This document shows positions 17,973-29,596 of a stretch of DNA of 50,988 bases, piece after piece (within the stretch, counting starts at the first letter, position 1; the number at the start of each line of letters is the position of its first letter). Below the pieces are notes generated by a model that made no database searches, was not told the origin of the DNA, and was given only the letters and a program-made list of their open reading frames with translations. The stretch covers positions 1 through 50,988 of the forward strand of contig JANXZA010000098.1 of assembly GCA_025355745.1 (NCBI GenBank), in the 5' to 3' direction. Made by a program: the position numbers and the translations under genes. Source of the DNA: Rhizobacter sp. Its GTDB lineage: Bacteria > Pseudomonadota > Gammaproteobacteria > Burkholderiales > Burkholderiaceae_C.

Positions 17973-19193
17973 TCAAACCACCTGGCCGAGTTTGAAGATC
18001 GGCAGGTACATCGAGACGACGATGCCACCGATCAGGACCCCCAGGATCACGATGATGAATGGCTCCATCAGGCTCGACAGGCCTTTCACCGCTTCATCGA
18101 CTTCGTCTTCATAGAACTCGGCCGCCTTGCCCAGCATCGCGTCGAGCGAGCCCGACTCTTCGCCGATCGCGCACATCTGGATCACCATGGTCGGGAAGAC
18201 GCCGGTGGTCTGCATCGCGGTGGTCAGCGCCGAGCCGGTGGAAACATCTTTCTGGATCTGTTCGGTGGCTTCCTGGAACACCGCGTTGCCCGATGCGCCG
18301 CCCACCGAGTCGAGCGCTTCGACCAGCGGCACGCCGGCGGCGAACATGGTGGACAAGGTGCGCGTCCAACGCGCCACCGACGACTTGTTGACCAACGAGC
18401 CGAACACCGGCACGCGCAGCAGCAGGCGGTCCATGAACTTCTGCATCTTCACCGAACGCCGCCACGATTCGCGAAAGAAATACACGCCGCCGCCGAGAAT
18501 GCCGAAGATCAGGTACCAGTAGCTGGTGAAGAACTTCGACATCGCGATCACGATGAGTGTCGGTGTGGGCAGGTCGGCGCCGAAAGACTTGAACACATCT
18601 TCGAAAGCCGGGATGACGAAGATCATGATGACCGTCAGCACCACGAACGCCACCACGAGCACGGCCACCGGGTAGATCAGGGCCGACTTGATCTTGTTCT
18701 TGATCGCCATCGTCTTTTCCTGGTAGATCGCCAGGCGATCCAACAGGGCTTCGAGAATACCGCCGGCTTCGCCGGCCTCGACCAGGTTGCAGTACAACGC
18801 ATCGAAGTGCAGCGGGTGTTTGCGAAACGCCGCCGACAAACTCGTGCCGGTCTCCACATCGGAGCGAATGTCGGTCAGCAGCCGCGTCATCTTGGGGTTC
18901 GTGCTGCCGCGCGCGACGATGTCGAAAGACTGGATCAACGGCACGCCGGCGCGCATCATGGTCGAGAGCTGGCGGGTGAAGACGGCGATATCTTTCTGCT
19001 TGATCGATCGCCCGCCGCTCATGCGGCGCTTCTTGACCTTGTTGACCAGGATGCCCTGGCGCCGCAGGCTGGCGCCGACCACTGCCTCGCCGCCGGCGCG
19101 CATTTCTCCGCGCACGAGCTTGCCGTTCTTGTCTTTGCCTTCCCACTCGAAGACAAGATCCTTGATGTTCTTCGCGGCCGCTGCAGTCGCCAT
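17973..19193 (-). CDS. pilC: PilC type IV pilus inner-membrane platform protein
   Basis: This 406-residue GspF/PilC-family membrane protein forms the platform on which the PilB and PilT motors act to assemble and retract pili. It has two GspF domains, each with a cytoplasmic part, and long hydrophobic helices such as YPVAVLVVAFVVLTVIMIFV and PFIIVILGVLIGGIVVSMYL at the end. Characteristic PilC segments include FTRQLSTMMRAGVPL and its second copy WTRTLSTMFAAGVPLVEAL. The gene lies between pilB (83 nt upstream) and pilD. Confidence 0.97.
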   Translation of the reverse strand: MATAAAAKNIKDLVFEWEGKDKNGKLVRGEMRAGGEAVVGASLRRQGILVNKVKKRRMSGGRSIKQKDIAVFTRQLSTMMRAGVPLIQSFDIVARGSTNPKMTRLLTDIRSDVETGTSLSAAFRKHPLHFDALYCNLVEAGEAGGILEALLDRLAIYQEKTMAIKNKIKSALIYPVAVLVVAFVVLTVIMIFVIPAFEDVFKSFGADLPTPTLIVIAMSKFFTSYWYLIFGILGGGVYFFRESWRRSVKMQKFMDRLLLRVPVFGSLVNKSSVARWTRTLSTMFAAGVPLVEALDSVGGASGNAVFQEATEQIQKDVSTGSALTTAMQTTGVFPTMVIQMCAIGEESGSLDAMLGKAAEFYEDEVDEAVKGLSSLMEPFIIVILGVLIGGIVVSMYLPIFKLGQVV

Positions 19194-19276
19194 AGTGCCT
19201 CTTCGAGGAATTCGCTCCCCGCTCCGACGATTGTGATCGGTTGCGGGCGCTTTGAAGGTTTCGCCGGATCGTTCGT

Positions 19277-20995
19277 CTACTCGTTCGTGACGGAGATCAC
19301 TTCTTCAAGGGTCGTGACGCCAGAGCGCACCTTGATCAAGCCCGACTGCCGCAGGTCGCGCACCTGCTCGCGCTGGGCCTGCACCGCGATGTCCATCGCT
19401 GTGCCTTCGTTCAGGATGATTTTCTGGATCTCTTCGGTCACTGGCATGACCTGGTAGATGCCGACGCGGCCTTTGTAGCCGTTGCTGCACGCCGAGCAGC
19501 CGATCGCGCGGTAAGGGCGCCAGGTGCCATCGAGCGCGGCCTCGGTGAAGCCGGCCTTGAGCATGGCATCGCGTGGGTAGTCGGCCTGCGTCTTGCACGT
19601 TTCGCAGAGCTTGCGGGCGAGGCGCTGCGCGGTGATCAACAACACGCTGGAGGCGATGTTGAAGGGCGCCACGCCCATGTTCAACAGCCGGGTCAGCGTG
19701 GTTGGCGCGTCGTTTGTGTGCAGCGTGGACATGACCATGTGGCCGGTCTGCGCGGCCTTGATCGCGATGTCGGCGGTTTCGAGGTCGCGGATCTCGCCGA
19801 CCATGATGATGTCCGGGTCTTGGCGCAGGAATGACTTAAGCGCGGCCGAGAAGGTCAGGCCGGCCTTGTCGTTCACGTTCACCTGGTTCACGCCGGGCAG
19901 GTTGATTTCGGCCGGGTCTTCGACGGTGGAAATGTTGACACCGGGCTGATTCAGGATGTTCAGGCAGGTGTAGAGCGACACCGTCTTGCCGCTGCCGGTG
20001 GGGCCAGTGACCAGCACCATGCCGTACGGCCGCTGAATGATCTTGAGCAGCCGGTCCTTCTCGATCTTTTCGTAGCCGAGGGCCTCGATGCCGACCTTAG
20101 CGCTCGACGGGTCGAGGATCCGGATCACGATCTTCTCGCCGAACAAGGTTGGCAGCGTACTGACCCGAAAGTCGATCGACTTCGAGCCGAACTTGAGTTT
20201 CATGCGGCCGTCTTGGGGCACACGCTTCTCGGCGATGTCCAGACGCGAGATCACCTTGATCCGCGACGACAGCTTGTCCTTGATGGCGATCGGCGGTTGG
20301 GTGATCTCGCGCAATTCGCCGTCGATACGAAAGCGCACCCGGTAGTGGTATTCATAAGGCTCGAAATGCAGGTCGGAGGCGCGCGCATTGATCGCGTCGA
20401 TCAGCATCTTCTGCAGGAAGCGAACCACCGGTGCGTCTTCGACTTCAGACGGGGACTCGGCGTTTTCCTGGGGCGACGTGACGTCGTCGGTGACATCGAA
20501 TTCGAAGTCGCCGGACGACAGCGACTCCAACGTTTCCGAGGCACTGATGCCCGCACCTTCGAGCAATTTCGCCAACTTGTCATGTTCGACGATCACCCAT
20601 TCCGGCGACAGCTGGGTGGCGAACTTGATGCGCTCGACGGCTTCTTGATCGGTTGGATCGGCGCCGCCGATGAACAGGCGGTTGCCGCGCTTTCCCAGTA
20701 CCACGACCTGGTACTGCGCGACCATCTTGCCGTCGATCACGTTGCGCGGCAATCGTTGTGGGTCGACCGAGGCAAGGTCCAGCAAGGGAAGGGCCAGCGC
20801 ATTCGACAGCGTGTGGGCCAGGTCGGCCGGCGACACGGCGCCGGCCGCAATCACGGACGAAATGAAGCTAACGCGCTTGTCTTTGGAACTGCGCACCAGT
20901 TCTTCGGCAAGCTTCGCATTCAGCTTGCCCGCATGGACAAGAACTCGCGCAACTCCCGAAAGCGCGGATTGCGGAGCGTCAGCCAGGGTGTCCAC
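19277..20995 (-). CDS. pilB: PilB type IV pilus assembly ATPase
   Basis: PilB is the hexameric cytoplasmic ATPase that powers pilus extension. Visible features are Walker A GPTGSGKT, the Asp box, Walker B DPDIIMVGEIRD, the His box around TGHMVMSTLHTNDA, and a C-terminal tetracysteine zinc site (CETC and CSAC). An N-terminal MshEN-type domain precedes the ATPase. The start is uncertain: no ATG fits. A GTG at 20995 gives 572 residues, matching the family, and begins VDTLADAPQSALSGVARVL. A TTG at 21112 would add 39 residues not typical of PilB. First gene of the pilBCD cluster. Confidence 0.95.
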   Translation of the reverse strand: MDTLADAPQSALSGVARVLVHAGKLNAKLAEELVRSSKDKRVSFISSVIAAGAVSPADLAHTLSNALALPLLDLASVDPQRLPRNVIDGKMVAQYQVVVLGKRGNRLFIGGADPTDQEAVERIKFATQLSPEWVIVEHDKLAKLLEGAGISASETLESLSSGDFEFDVTDDVTSPQENAESPSEVEDAPVVRFLQKMLIDAINARASDLHFEPYEYHYRVRFRIDGELREITQPPIAIKDKLSSRIKVISRLDIAEKRVPQDGRMKLKFGSKSIDFRVSTLPTLFGEKIVIRILDPSSAKVGIEALGYEKIEKDRLLKIIQRPYGMVLVTGPTGSGKTVSLYTCLNILNQPGVNISTVEDPAEINLPGVNQVNVNDKAGLTFSAALKSFLRQDPDIIMVGEIRDLETADIAIKAAQTGHMVMSTLHTNDAPTTLTRLLNMGVAPFNIASSVLLITAQRLARKLCETCKTQADYPRDAMLKAGFTEAALDGTWRPYRAIGCSACSNGYKGRVGIYQVMPVTEEIQKIILNEGTAMDIAVQAQREQVRDLRQSGLIKVRSGVTTLEEVISVTNE

Positions 20996-21164
20996 GATGC
21001 TTTGGTTCAACTCACGTGCTAAAGCGTTTGATGTTCGCTGGTTTTGCAGGCGCTGTGAATGGGCTGTTACGTGTGACTGCGTTGATTCGAATTGACTTGC
21101 GTGCAAATACAACGCGAAGCGGACAAATCACGCATTCCGAACCAGCGGCTTTGCGAAGAAAGAA

Positions 21165-21241
21165 TGGTCGGGGTGAGAGGATTCGAACCTCCGGCCTCTA
21201 CGTCCCGAACGTAGCGCTCTACCAGGCTAAGCTACACCCCG
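21165..21241 (-). tRNA. tRNA-Pro (anticodon CGG)
   Basis: On the minus strand a 77-nt cloverleaf runs from G/C-rich acceptor strand CGGGGTG (21241-21235) to CACCCCG plus an encoded ACCA 3' end (21168-21165). The anticodon arm is CTACG-TTCGGGA-CGTAG, with anticodon CGG, reading CCG proline codons. The T arm contains GGTTCGAATCC. It lies between pilB and ispB and shows no flanking direct repeat or integrase. Confidence 0.97.
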
Positions 21242-21314
21242 ATTTTGTGACTGCGCAGTGATTGAGCGCCAACGTCCCGAGTAGACATTTGCACCGTCTC
21301 GCATTCACCACCAC

Positions 21315-22346
21315 TCATGACGAGCGGTCGACAGATCGTACCGCCAATTCTAGCAGGGCTTCTCGGTACGCCGAGGCGGGAAGCACGTCGAGCGCGAGCC
21401 TCGCCTTGTCGGCCTCGGCGCGGGCAGCGTCGCGGGTGGCATGGATGGCGCCGGTGCGTCGAACGATCTCGACGATCTCCGGCAGGCGCGCGATCTCGCC
21501 GTGCTCAATCGCATGGCGAATCAACTCGCGCTCGGCGGCTGTTCCACGCTCCATGGCCAGCAGCAAAGGCAGTGTCGGTTTGCCCTCGCGCAAGTCGTCG
21601 CCCACGTTCTTGCCGAGTTGCGCGGTGGCGCCTTCGTAATCCAGCAAGTCGTCGATCAACTGAAATGCCGTGCCAAGCGAACGACCGTAGGCCGCGCAGG
21701 ATTCCTCAACTTGTGTGCCCGCGCCCGCCAGCACGGCGCCCAGGCGCGCACTCGCTTCGAACAGCTTGGCGGTCTTGAAGCGAATGACGCGCAGGTAGTC
21801 GTTCACCGACAGGTCGGCGTCGTGCATGTTCATCAGCTGAAGCACCTCGCCTTCGGCAATGACATTGGTCGCATCGGCGAGCACATCAAGCACGCGCAGG
21901 TTGTTCACCGAGACCATCATCTGGAAGGCGCGCGAGTAGACGAAATCACCTACCAGCACGCTGGCGGCATTGCCGAACAGCGCGTTCGCCGTTTGGCGGC
22001 CGCGCCGCAGCGCGGATTCGTCAACCACATCGTCGTGCAGCAAGGTCGCGGTGTGGATGAACTCGACGGTCGCGGCCATTTCGAATCGCTCAGGGCCGGT
22101 AAAGCCCAACGCGCTCGAAAACAGCAGCACGAGCATTGGGCGAATTCGCTTGCCGCCCGCGCTGATGATGTAGTGCGAGATCTGGTTGATCAGCGCGACG
22201 TCCGAGCTGAGCCGCTGCTGGATCACGCGATCTACGGCGTGCATGTCGGCGGCCATCAGTGCCATAGCGCCGGACGTGGGCACTTCGTCCGCCGCAATGT
22301 GTGGCAACGAATGCTGAGAAGCAGTGAGCGGGGCAGTGGGGTACAC
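21315..22346 (-). CDS. ispB: Octaprenyl diphosphate synthase (trans long-chain polyprenyl synthase)
   Basis: IspB extends farnesyl diphosphate with isopentenyl diphosphate to make the ubiquinone side chain. Both aspartate-rich motifs are present: [10 protein letters not shown] (first) and [10 protein letters not shown] (second), as is [12 protein letters not shown]. From a GTG at 22346 the product is 343 residues. An ATG at 22265 ([15 protein letters not shown]) would give 316 residues, nearer the usual length, so the start is not settled. A TATAAT on the minus strand at 22376-22371 is placed to serve as -10. The gene is divergent from rplU, the arrangement seen in many proteobacteria. Confidence 0.95.
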   Translation of the reverse strand: MYPTAPLTASQHSLPHIAADEVPTSGAMALMAADMHAVDRVIQQRLSSDVALINQISHYIISAGGKRIRPMLVLLFSSALGFTGPERFEMAATVEFIHTATLLHDDVVDESALRRGRQTANALFGNAASVLVGDFVYSRAFQMMVSVNNLRVLDVLADATNVIAEGEVLQLMNMHDADLSVNDYLRVIRFKTAKLFEASARLGAVLAGAGTQVEESCAAYGRSLGTAFQLIDDLLDYEGATAQLGKNVGDDLREGKPTLPLLLAMERGTAAERELIRHAIEHGEIARLPEIVEIVRRTGAIHATRDAARAEADKARLALDVLPASAYREALLELAVRSVDRSS

Positions 22347-22370
22347 GCGGAGGTCTTTGTCGGTGGACTG

Positions 22371-22376
22371 ATTATA
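22371..22376 (-). promoter_or_regulatory. candidate -10 element for ispB
   Basis: A perfect TATAAT is read on the minus strand, 25 nt upstream of the first possible ispB start. No convincing -35 hexamer lies 16-18 bp upstream of it, so activity is only suggested. Confidence 0.45.
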
Positions 22377-22424
22377 GAAAGCGCGCTGACACCTGCGCCG
22401 ATGACAGGACAGAAAGGACCGACG

Positions 22425-22433
22425 TGCTAGAAT
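22425..22433 (+). promoter_or_regulatory. extended -10 promoter for rplU-rpmA
   Basis: TGCTAGAAT combines a TGn extension with a -10 hexamer TAGAAT (22428-22433, one mismatch to TATAAT). Only a poor -35 (AGGACA near 22406) is visible, as is common for extended -10 promoters. The predicted start is near 22440, which leaves a leader of about 85 nt before rplU. Confidence 0.6.
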
Positions 22434-22525
22434 CTGAGGCTCTGCGCATCCTGCGGAGCTGGGGCAAGCGGGCGTCGAATAGTTCCGGCCTCAGACACCC
22501 AGAAGCGTTTATCGAAAGGGCTGAT

Positions 22526-22837
22526 ATGTACGCGGTCATAAAAACCGGCGGCAAGCAATACAAGGTTGCGGCTGGCGAAAAGATCAAAATAGAACAGATT
22601 GCTGCGGATGTTGGTCAAGAGATCACGATCGACCAAGTGTTGGCCATCGGCGCCGGCGCTGAATTGAAAGTCGGAACTCCCTTGGTAACAGGCGCCAGCG
22701 TGGTGGCCACGGTGCTGGCGCATGGCAGGCATGACAAGGTGCGCATCTTCAAGATGCGGCGGCGCAAGCACTACCAGAAGCGGCAAGGCCATCGCCAAAA
22801 CTTCACCGAGATCCAAATCGGCGTGGTGAACGCTTAA
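22526..22837 (+). CDS. rplU: 50S ribosomal protein L21
   Basis: This 103-residue L21 binds 23S rRNA in the large subunit. It starts [20 protein letters not shown], the invariant N-terminus, and contains the basic [16 protein letters not shown] segment near the C-terminus that contacts rRNA. The start is fixed by this N-terminus and by an AAAGGG ribosome site just upstream. It forms an operon with rpmA, which begins 33 nt later, and ends at the strong terminator at 23160. Confidence 0.99.
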   Translation: MYAVIKTGGKQYKVAAGEKIKIEQIAADVGQEITIDQVLAIGAGAELKVGTPLVTGASVVATVLAHGRHDKVRIFKMRRRKHYQKRQGHRQNFTEIQIGVVNA

Positions 22838-22870
22838 GCGCACTGAACGCACACCCAAGGAGCTACAACA

Positions 22871-23128
22871 ATGGCACAGAAAAAAGGTGGCGGTTCCACT
22901 CGGAACGGCCGCGACTCCCAACCCAAGATGCTGGGCGTGAAGGTGTTCGGCGGTCAGAAGATTCCGGCCGGATCGATCATCGTGCGCCAGCGCGGAACCA
23001 AGTTTCATGCCGGCACGAATGTGGGCATCGGCAAGGACCACACCTTGTTCGCACTCGTTGATGGCCAGGTCAGCTACGCCATCAAAGGGCCGCGCAATCG
23101 GCAGACGGTGATGGTCACGGCGCCCTGA
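22871..23128 (+). CDS. rpmA: 50S ribosomal protein L27
   Basis: This 85-residue L27 reaches toward the peptidyl transferase centre with its N-terminus. The sequence starts [19 protein letters not shown] and includes the conserved [20 protein letters not shown] block. The ribosome site AAGGAG lies 8-13 nt before the ATG. It is second in rplU-rpmA and is followed by an intrinsic terminator, which separates it from obgE. Confidence 0.99.
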   Translation: MAQKKGGGSTRNGRDSQPKMLGVKVFGGQKIPAGSIIVRQRGTKFHAGTNVGIGKDHTLFALVDGQVSYAIKGPRNRQTVMVTAP

Positions 23129-23159
23129 ACTTGTTGACGCCGCTGCGCAGGCGGCACGC

Positions 23160-23194
23160 GACGAAGCCCCGGCGTGCCGGGGCTTCGTCTTTTG
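23160..23194 (+). terminator. intrinsic terminator after rpmA
   Basis: Bases 23160-23172 and 23177-23189 form a perfect 13-bp stem (GACGAAGCCCCGG) around a CGTG loop, followed by TTTTGT. This is a very strong rho-independent terminator that ends the ribosomal-protein operon and implies a separate promoter for obgE. Confidence 0.95.
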
Positions 23195-23216
23195 TGCCTT
23201 GCACTACGATCAATGA

Positions 23217-25437
<2,221 letters not shown>

Positions 25438-25441
<4 letters not shown>

Positions 25442-26076
25442 GCAGGCGGCGGCCGCGTCGGGTCGGCGTCAGGCCGATCGACCGCGAAGGCATCGGGTGT
25501 TTGCGCCGACAGTTCATGCGCAGCCTCGTCATCGTGCTGGCGCTCGGCGTCGTCCCGATAGTGCGGCCGCATGCCCGAGCGCAGATAGCGGTTGTGGTGC
25601 GTGCCGCGCGGCAGAAAGCGGGCGAGCTCGGTCAAGGCCATCTGGTACACATCGCGCTTGAACTCGATCACCAGTTCCAGCGGCACCCAGTACTCGTTCC
25701 AGCGCCAGGCATCGAACTCGGGATGGTCGGTGGCGCGCAGGTTCATGTCGCTGTCGCGGCCGACCATTTGCAGCAGGAACCAGATCTGCTTCTGGCCACG
25801 ATAGTGGCCGCGCGCGTCGCGCCGGATGAAGTGGTCGGGCACCTCGTAGCGCAGCCAGTCGCGGGTGCGCGCGACGATGCGCACGTGGTCAGGGACGAGC
25901 CCGACTTCTTCGTGCAGCTCGCGGAACATCGCCTGCTCGGGCGTCTCACCGTACTTGATGCCCCCTTGCGGGAACTGCCAGGAGTGGGTGCGGATGCGCT
26001 TGCCCCAGAACACCTGGTTTCTTTGGTTGAGCAGGACGATGCCGACGTTGGGTCTGAACCCTTCACGGTCGAGCAT
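25438..26076 (-). CDS. rppH: RppH RNA pyrophosphohydrolase (Nudix)
   Basis: RppH removes pyrophosphate from the 5' triphosphate end of mRNA and so starts RNase E-dependent decay. The ATG at 26076 gives 212 residues beginning [20 protein letters not shown], the family N-terminus, with a GGGG ribosome site. The Nudix box is [20 protein letters not shown] followed by VGL. The last 50 residues or so are an acidic/His/Pro-rich extension absent from E. coli RppH. Another in-frame ATG at 26106 would add 10 residues. It is divergent from proS, a conserved neighbour pair in this group. Confidence 0.96.
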
Positions 26077-26219
26077 AATCAACCCCAATTCATTCGTTGA
26101 ATTCATTATTGCACCGGTGTGACGGGATACAACCCCTGCGGTTTCCCTCTGCCTCCCACGGCTTCCACCGGCCCCGCGCAGCCCCCGCGCGGCGCGCAAC
26201 ACATACCCTTCGACGCTGC

Positions 26220-27965
26220 ATGAAAGCCACCCAGTTCTTCATTTCGACGCTCAAGGAAGCGCCTGCGGATGCCGAGGTCGTGAGCCACCAGCTCATGCTG
26301 CGGGCCGGCTTCATCAAGCGCCTGGGCGCCGGCATCTACACCTACATGCCGATGGGCTTGCGCGTCATCCGCAAGGTCGAGGCGATCATTCGCGAGGAGA
26401 TGAACCGCGCCGGCGCGGTCGAGTTGCTGATGCCGGTGGTGCAGCCGGCTGAGCTCTGGCAGGAGACTGGCAGGTTCCAGAAGTACGGCCCTGAGCTGCT
26501 GCGCATCAAGGACCGCCACGACCGCGACTTCATCATCCAGCCGACCAGCGAAGAAGTCATCACCGACATCGCGCGCCAGGAGCTGCGCAGCTACCGCGCG
26601 CTGCCAAAGAATTTCTATCACATCCAGACCAAGTTCCGCGACGAACGCCGGCCGCGTTTCGGCGTCATGCGCGGGCGCGAATTCACGATGAAGGACGCGT
26701 ACTCGTTCGACCGTGACGTCGAAGCGGCCGGCAAGAGCTACGAGCAGATGTTCGATGCGTACACGCGCATCTTCGAGCGCATGGGCCTGACGTTTCGCGC
26801 CGTCGCCGCCGACAACGGCGCAATTGGCGGCATCCGTTCGCACGAGTTTCAGGTCATCGCCGACACCGGCGAAGATGCGATCGTCTACTGCCCCACTTCC
26901 ACCTTCGCGGCCAACATCGAGATGGCCGAAGCGGTGGCGCCATCAACGCCGCGCGGCGCTCCGACGGCGCCGATGGTGAAGACCCCGACACCGGGCAAGA
27001 GCACCTGCGAGGATGTGGCCGCCCTGCTCGGCGTGCCGCTGCAGGCCACGGTCAAGTCGCTCGTGCTCGCCACCGAAGCGAAGCGCGAAGGCGACGCTTC
27101 GGCTCAGGTCACGCTGTGGCTGCTGTTGGTGCGCGGCGACCATTCGCTGAATGAAGTCAAGGCCAGCAAGCTGCCCGGCCTGGATGCGGGCTTTCGCTTC
27201 GCGACCGCCGCCGAGATCGACGCTCACTTTGGCTGCAAGCCCGGCTACCTTGGCCTGATCGGCATCAGGAAGCCGGTCAAGGTGGTGGCCGACCGCACGG
27301 TCGCAGGGATGAGCGACTTCATCTGCGGCGCCAACGACGCCGACTTCCATCACACCGGCGTGAACTGGGGCCGCGACGCGGCCGAGCCCGACCTCGTGGC
27401 CGACATCCGCAACGCAGTTGCGGGCGATCCGTCGCCCGACGGCCAGGGCGTGCTGGCGATCCAGCGCGGCATCGAGGTCGGCCATGTCTTCCTGCTCGGC
27501 TCGTACTACAGCGAGAAGATGAAGGCGACCTACCTCGACGAAACCGGCAAGCCGCAGTTGATGCAGATGGGCTGTTACGGCATCGGCGTGACGCGCATCC
27601 TCGGCGCGGCGATCGAGCAGAACTTCGATGCGCGCGGCATCGTCTGGCCCACGGCCATCGCGCCGTTCACGGTCGTGATCTGCCCGATCGGCTACGACCG
27701 CTCTGCGGACGTGAAGGCAGCGGCCGACAAGCTGCACGACGACTTCACGCAGGCCGGCGTTGACGTGATGCTCGATGACCGTGGCGAGCGCCCGGGCGCG
27801 ATGTTCGCCGACTGGGAACTCGTCGGTGTGCCGCACCGCGTGGTGATCTCGGACCGCGGCTTGAAGGAAGGCCAGGTCGAATACCAGGGTCGGCGCGACG
27901 CGCAGGCCGCGGGCCTTCCGCTGACCGAGGTGCTGGCCGCGCTGAAGGCCAAGCTCTGCGCATGA
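26220..27965 (+). CDS. proS: Prolyl-tRNA synthetase
   Basis: ProS charges tRNA-Pro with proline. The 581-residue bacterial-type enzyme begins [20 protein letters not shown]. Class II motifs are present (motif 2 around [20 protein letters not shown], motif 3 around [17 protein letters not shown]), along with the TSEEVITD segment. An inserted editing domain (about residues 225-400) deacylates alanyl-tRNA-Pro, and the anticodon-binding domain is at the C-terminus. The stop overlaps the transglycosylase start (ATGA). The frame is open upstream, but only the ATG at 26220 fits the family. Confidence 0.99.
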   Translation: MKATQFFISTLKEAPADAEVVSHQLMLRAGFIKRLGAGIYTYMPMGLRVIRKVEAIIREEMNRAGAVELLMPVVQPAELWQETGRFQKYGPELLRIKDRHDRDFIIQPTSEEVITDIARQELRSYRALPKNFYHIQTKFRDERRPRFGVMRGREFTMKDAYSFDRDVEAAGKSYEQMFDAYTRIFERMGLTFRAVAADNGAIGGIRSHEFQVIADTGEDAIVYCPTSTFAANIEMAEAVAPSTPRGAPTAPMVKTPTPGKSTCEDVAALLGVPLQATVKSLVLATEAKREGDASAQVTLWLLLVRGDHSLNEVKASKLPGLDAGFRFATAAEIDAHFGCKPGYLGLIGIRKPVKVVADRTVAGMSDFICGANDADFHHTGVNWGRDAAEPDLVADIRNAVAGDPSPDGQGVLAIQRGIEVGHVFLLGSYYSEKMKATYLDETGKPQLMQMGCYGIGVTRILGAAIEQNFDARGIVWPTAIAPFTVVICPIGYDRSADVKAAADKLHDDFTQAGVDVMLDDRGERPGAMFADWELVGVPHRVVISDRGLKEGQVEYQGRRDAQAAGLPLTEVLAALKAKLCA

Positions 27966-28588
27966 GACGCCGGGCCGGTGCGGCCCTGGTGCTGGGCCCG
28001 GTCCTGGGCGCTTTCGGCCTGGGCCTGCCGCGTGAAGCCTGGGCCGGCACGCAGATCGAAGAGCCGCTCGCCAACGCCGTGCGTTCGGCGCTGGCCGCGT
28101 CGGTCAGCGACAGCGCGCCACCGAAGGCTGTGTTCGACACCATCGAGACCCGCCTGTCGTACCTGCGCTGGCTCGGCGAGATGAGCAACCGGCTGAAGAA
28201 GCGTCACACCGAACACCTGGCGCGTGTCGAGTTCCTCGAGACGGCCTGGTACGAGAGCACGCGCGCCGGCTTGCAGCCTTCGTTGCTGCTCGGCCTGATC
28301 CAGGTTGAAAGCGGCTTTCGCCGCTACGCCATCAGCAGCGCCGGGGCCCGCGGCTACACGCAAGTGATGCCGTTCTGGGCGCGCACGATCGGCAACGGCG
28401 ATGCGCGTCATCTGTTCCACATGCAAACCAACCTGCGCTTCGGCTGCGTGATCCTGCGCCACTACCTGGATCGTGAGCGGGGCGACCTCTACATGGCGCT
28501 CGGCCGCTACAACGGCAGCCGCGGCCGGCCCGAGTACCCGAACGCGGTGTTCGCGTCGCAACGCGCCTGGGACTACCGGATGACGTGA
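27962..28588 (+). CDS. Soluble lytic transglycosylase (SLT domain)
   Basis: This is a 208-residue exported muramidase-type enzyme that cleaves peptidoglycan with formation of 1,6-anhydro-muramic acid. A signal peptide ([20 protein letters not shown], then REAWA) precedes an SLT catalytic domain over about residues 100-205. The catalytic glutamate is E116 in [13 protein letters not shown], and [14 protein letters not shown] and GRYNGSRG are typical SLT blocks. Its start lies inside the proS stop, so expression is coupled to proS. ampD, which processes the anhydro-muropeptides such enzymes release, is elsewhere in this window at 45.2 kb. Confidence 0.92.
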   Translation: MRRRAGAALVLGPVLGAFGLGLPREAWAGTQIEEPLANAVRSALAASVSDSAPPKAVFDTIETRLSYLRWLGEMSNRLKKRHTEHLARVEFLETAWYESTRAGLQPSLLLGLIQVESGFRRYAISSAGARGYTQVMPFWARTIGNGDARHLFHMQTNLRFGCVILRHYLDRERGDLYMALGRYNGSRGRPEYPNAVFASQRAWDYRMT

Positions 28589-28610
28589 CGCTGGCGCACC
28601 GCCCGGACTC

Positions 28611-29177
28611 TCAAAGCCCTTGCCAGGACTTCGGTGCCGCGCCGCTCACACCGAGCATTGAGAGCACGCGTTCGACCGTGTCGTTGACCAGGTCGTCGAT
28701 GCTTTGAGGGCGGTGATAGAACGCCGGCAGTGGTGGGAAGATCACGCCGCCCATCTCGGTCACGGCCGTCATGTTGCGCAGGTGGGCCAGGTTGAACGGC
28801 GTCTCGCGCACCATCAGCACCAGCCGGCGGCGCTCTTTCAAGGTCACGTCGGCGGCGCGCGCCAGCAGGTTGTCGGACAGGCCGAGCGCCACCGCTGCCA
28901 GCGTCTTCATCGAGCACGGCACCACCACCATCGCGTCGGTGGCGAACGAGCCGCTGGCGATGGCGGCACCGACATCGCCCGGCGCATAAGCCACGTCGGC
29001 GAGCGCTTCGAGGGCCGAGCGGTTCAGGCCGAGTTCATGGTGCGCATTCAACACACCGGCCGGGCTAACGACGAGGTGGGTTTCGCGCCCCGCGGCCCGC
29101 AAGCGTTCCAGCAGCCTTACTGCGTACACCGCGCCGGTGGCGCCGGTGATGCCGACGACGACACGCGCGATGGTCAA
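28611..29177 (-). CDS. ubiX: UbiX flavin prenyltransferase
   Basis: UbiX joins dimethylallyl phosphate to FMN to make the prenylated flavin used by the UbiD decarboxylase in ubiquinone synthesis. The 188-residue protein has the N-terminal GITGATGAVYAVRLLE flavin-binding motif, VVPCSMKTLAAVALGLSDNL, and the RRLVLMVRETPFNLAHLRNM block. The start appears to be TTG at 29177, since no ATG or GTG upstream fits and the family N-terminus begins there. It lies 12 nt after grxD on the same strand. Confidence 0.97.
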   Translation of the reverse strand: MTIARVVVGITGATGAVYAVRLLERLRAAGRETHLVVSPAGVLNAHHELGLNRSALEALADVAYAPGDVGAAIASGSFATDAMVVVPCSMKTLAAVALGLSDNLLARAADVTLKERRRLVLMVRETPFNLAHLRNMTAVTEMGGVIFPPLPAFYHRPQSIDDLVNDTVERVLSMLGVSGAAPKSWQGL

Positions 29178-29189
29178 GCGTTCAGCCGC

Positions 29190-29501
29190 TCAAGCGCTCA
29201 GCAAAGGTTGCAACTCGCCGGATTCGTACATCTCCATCATGATGTCGGAGCCGCCGAGAAACTCGCCGTTGACGTAGAGCTGCGGGATCGTCGGCCAGTT
29301 GGCGTAGTCCTTGATGCCCTGGCGGATGCCGTCGTCTTCGAGCACGTTGACAGTCTTCAGATCGGTGGCACCACAGGCCTTCAGGATCTGGATCGCGCGC
29401 CCGGAAAAGCCGCACTGCGGAAACTGGGCCGTGCCCTTCATGAAGAGCACCACATGGTTGCCCTTGACGAGGTCGGCGATGCGTTGTTGAGCGTCACTCA
29501 T
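29190..29501 (-). CDS. grxD: Monothiol glutaredoxin (Grx4 type)
   Basis: This 103-residue monothiol glutaredoxin, with glutathione, binds and delivers [2Fe-2S] clusters. The CGFS active site is at C30 (FPQCGFSGRAIQILKACG), and the C-terminal half contains the WPTIPQLYVNGEFLGGSDI glutathione-binding segment. Both are diagnostic. It starts with an ATG at 29501. It may be co-transcribed with ubiX, which follows 12 nt later. Confidence 0.98.
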   Translation of the reverse strand: MSDAQQRIADLVKGNHVVLFMKGTAQFPQCGFSGRAIQILKACGATDLKTVNVLEDDGIRQGIKDYANWPTIPQLYVNGEFLGGSDIMMEMYESGELQPLLSA

Positions 29502-29596
29502 GGTGGTCTGATTTGAAATGTGGAGCGGCCAAGTTTATACGGCAAAGCGAGCGGGACGCGGCCTCTGCCCCGCCATGCCCTCATGCCGTGCCAGCC

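Noticed and set aside
21165..21241. tRNA-Pro as an attachment site for a genomic island
   Set aside because: No integrase, no repeated tRNA 3' end, and both neighbours (pilB, ispB) are core genes.
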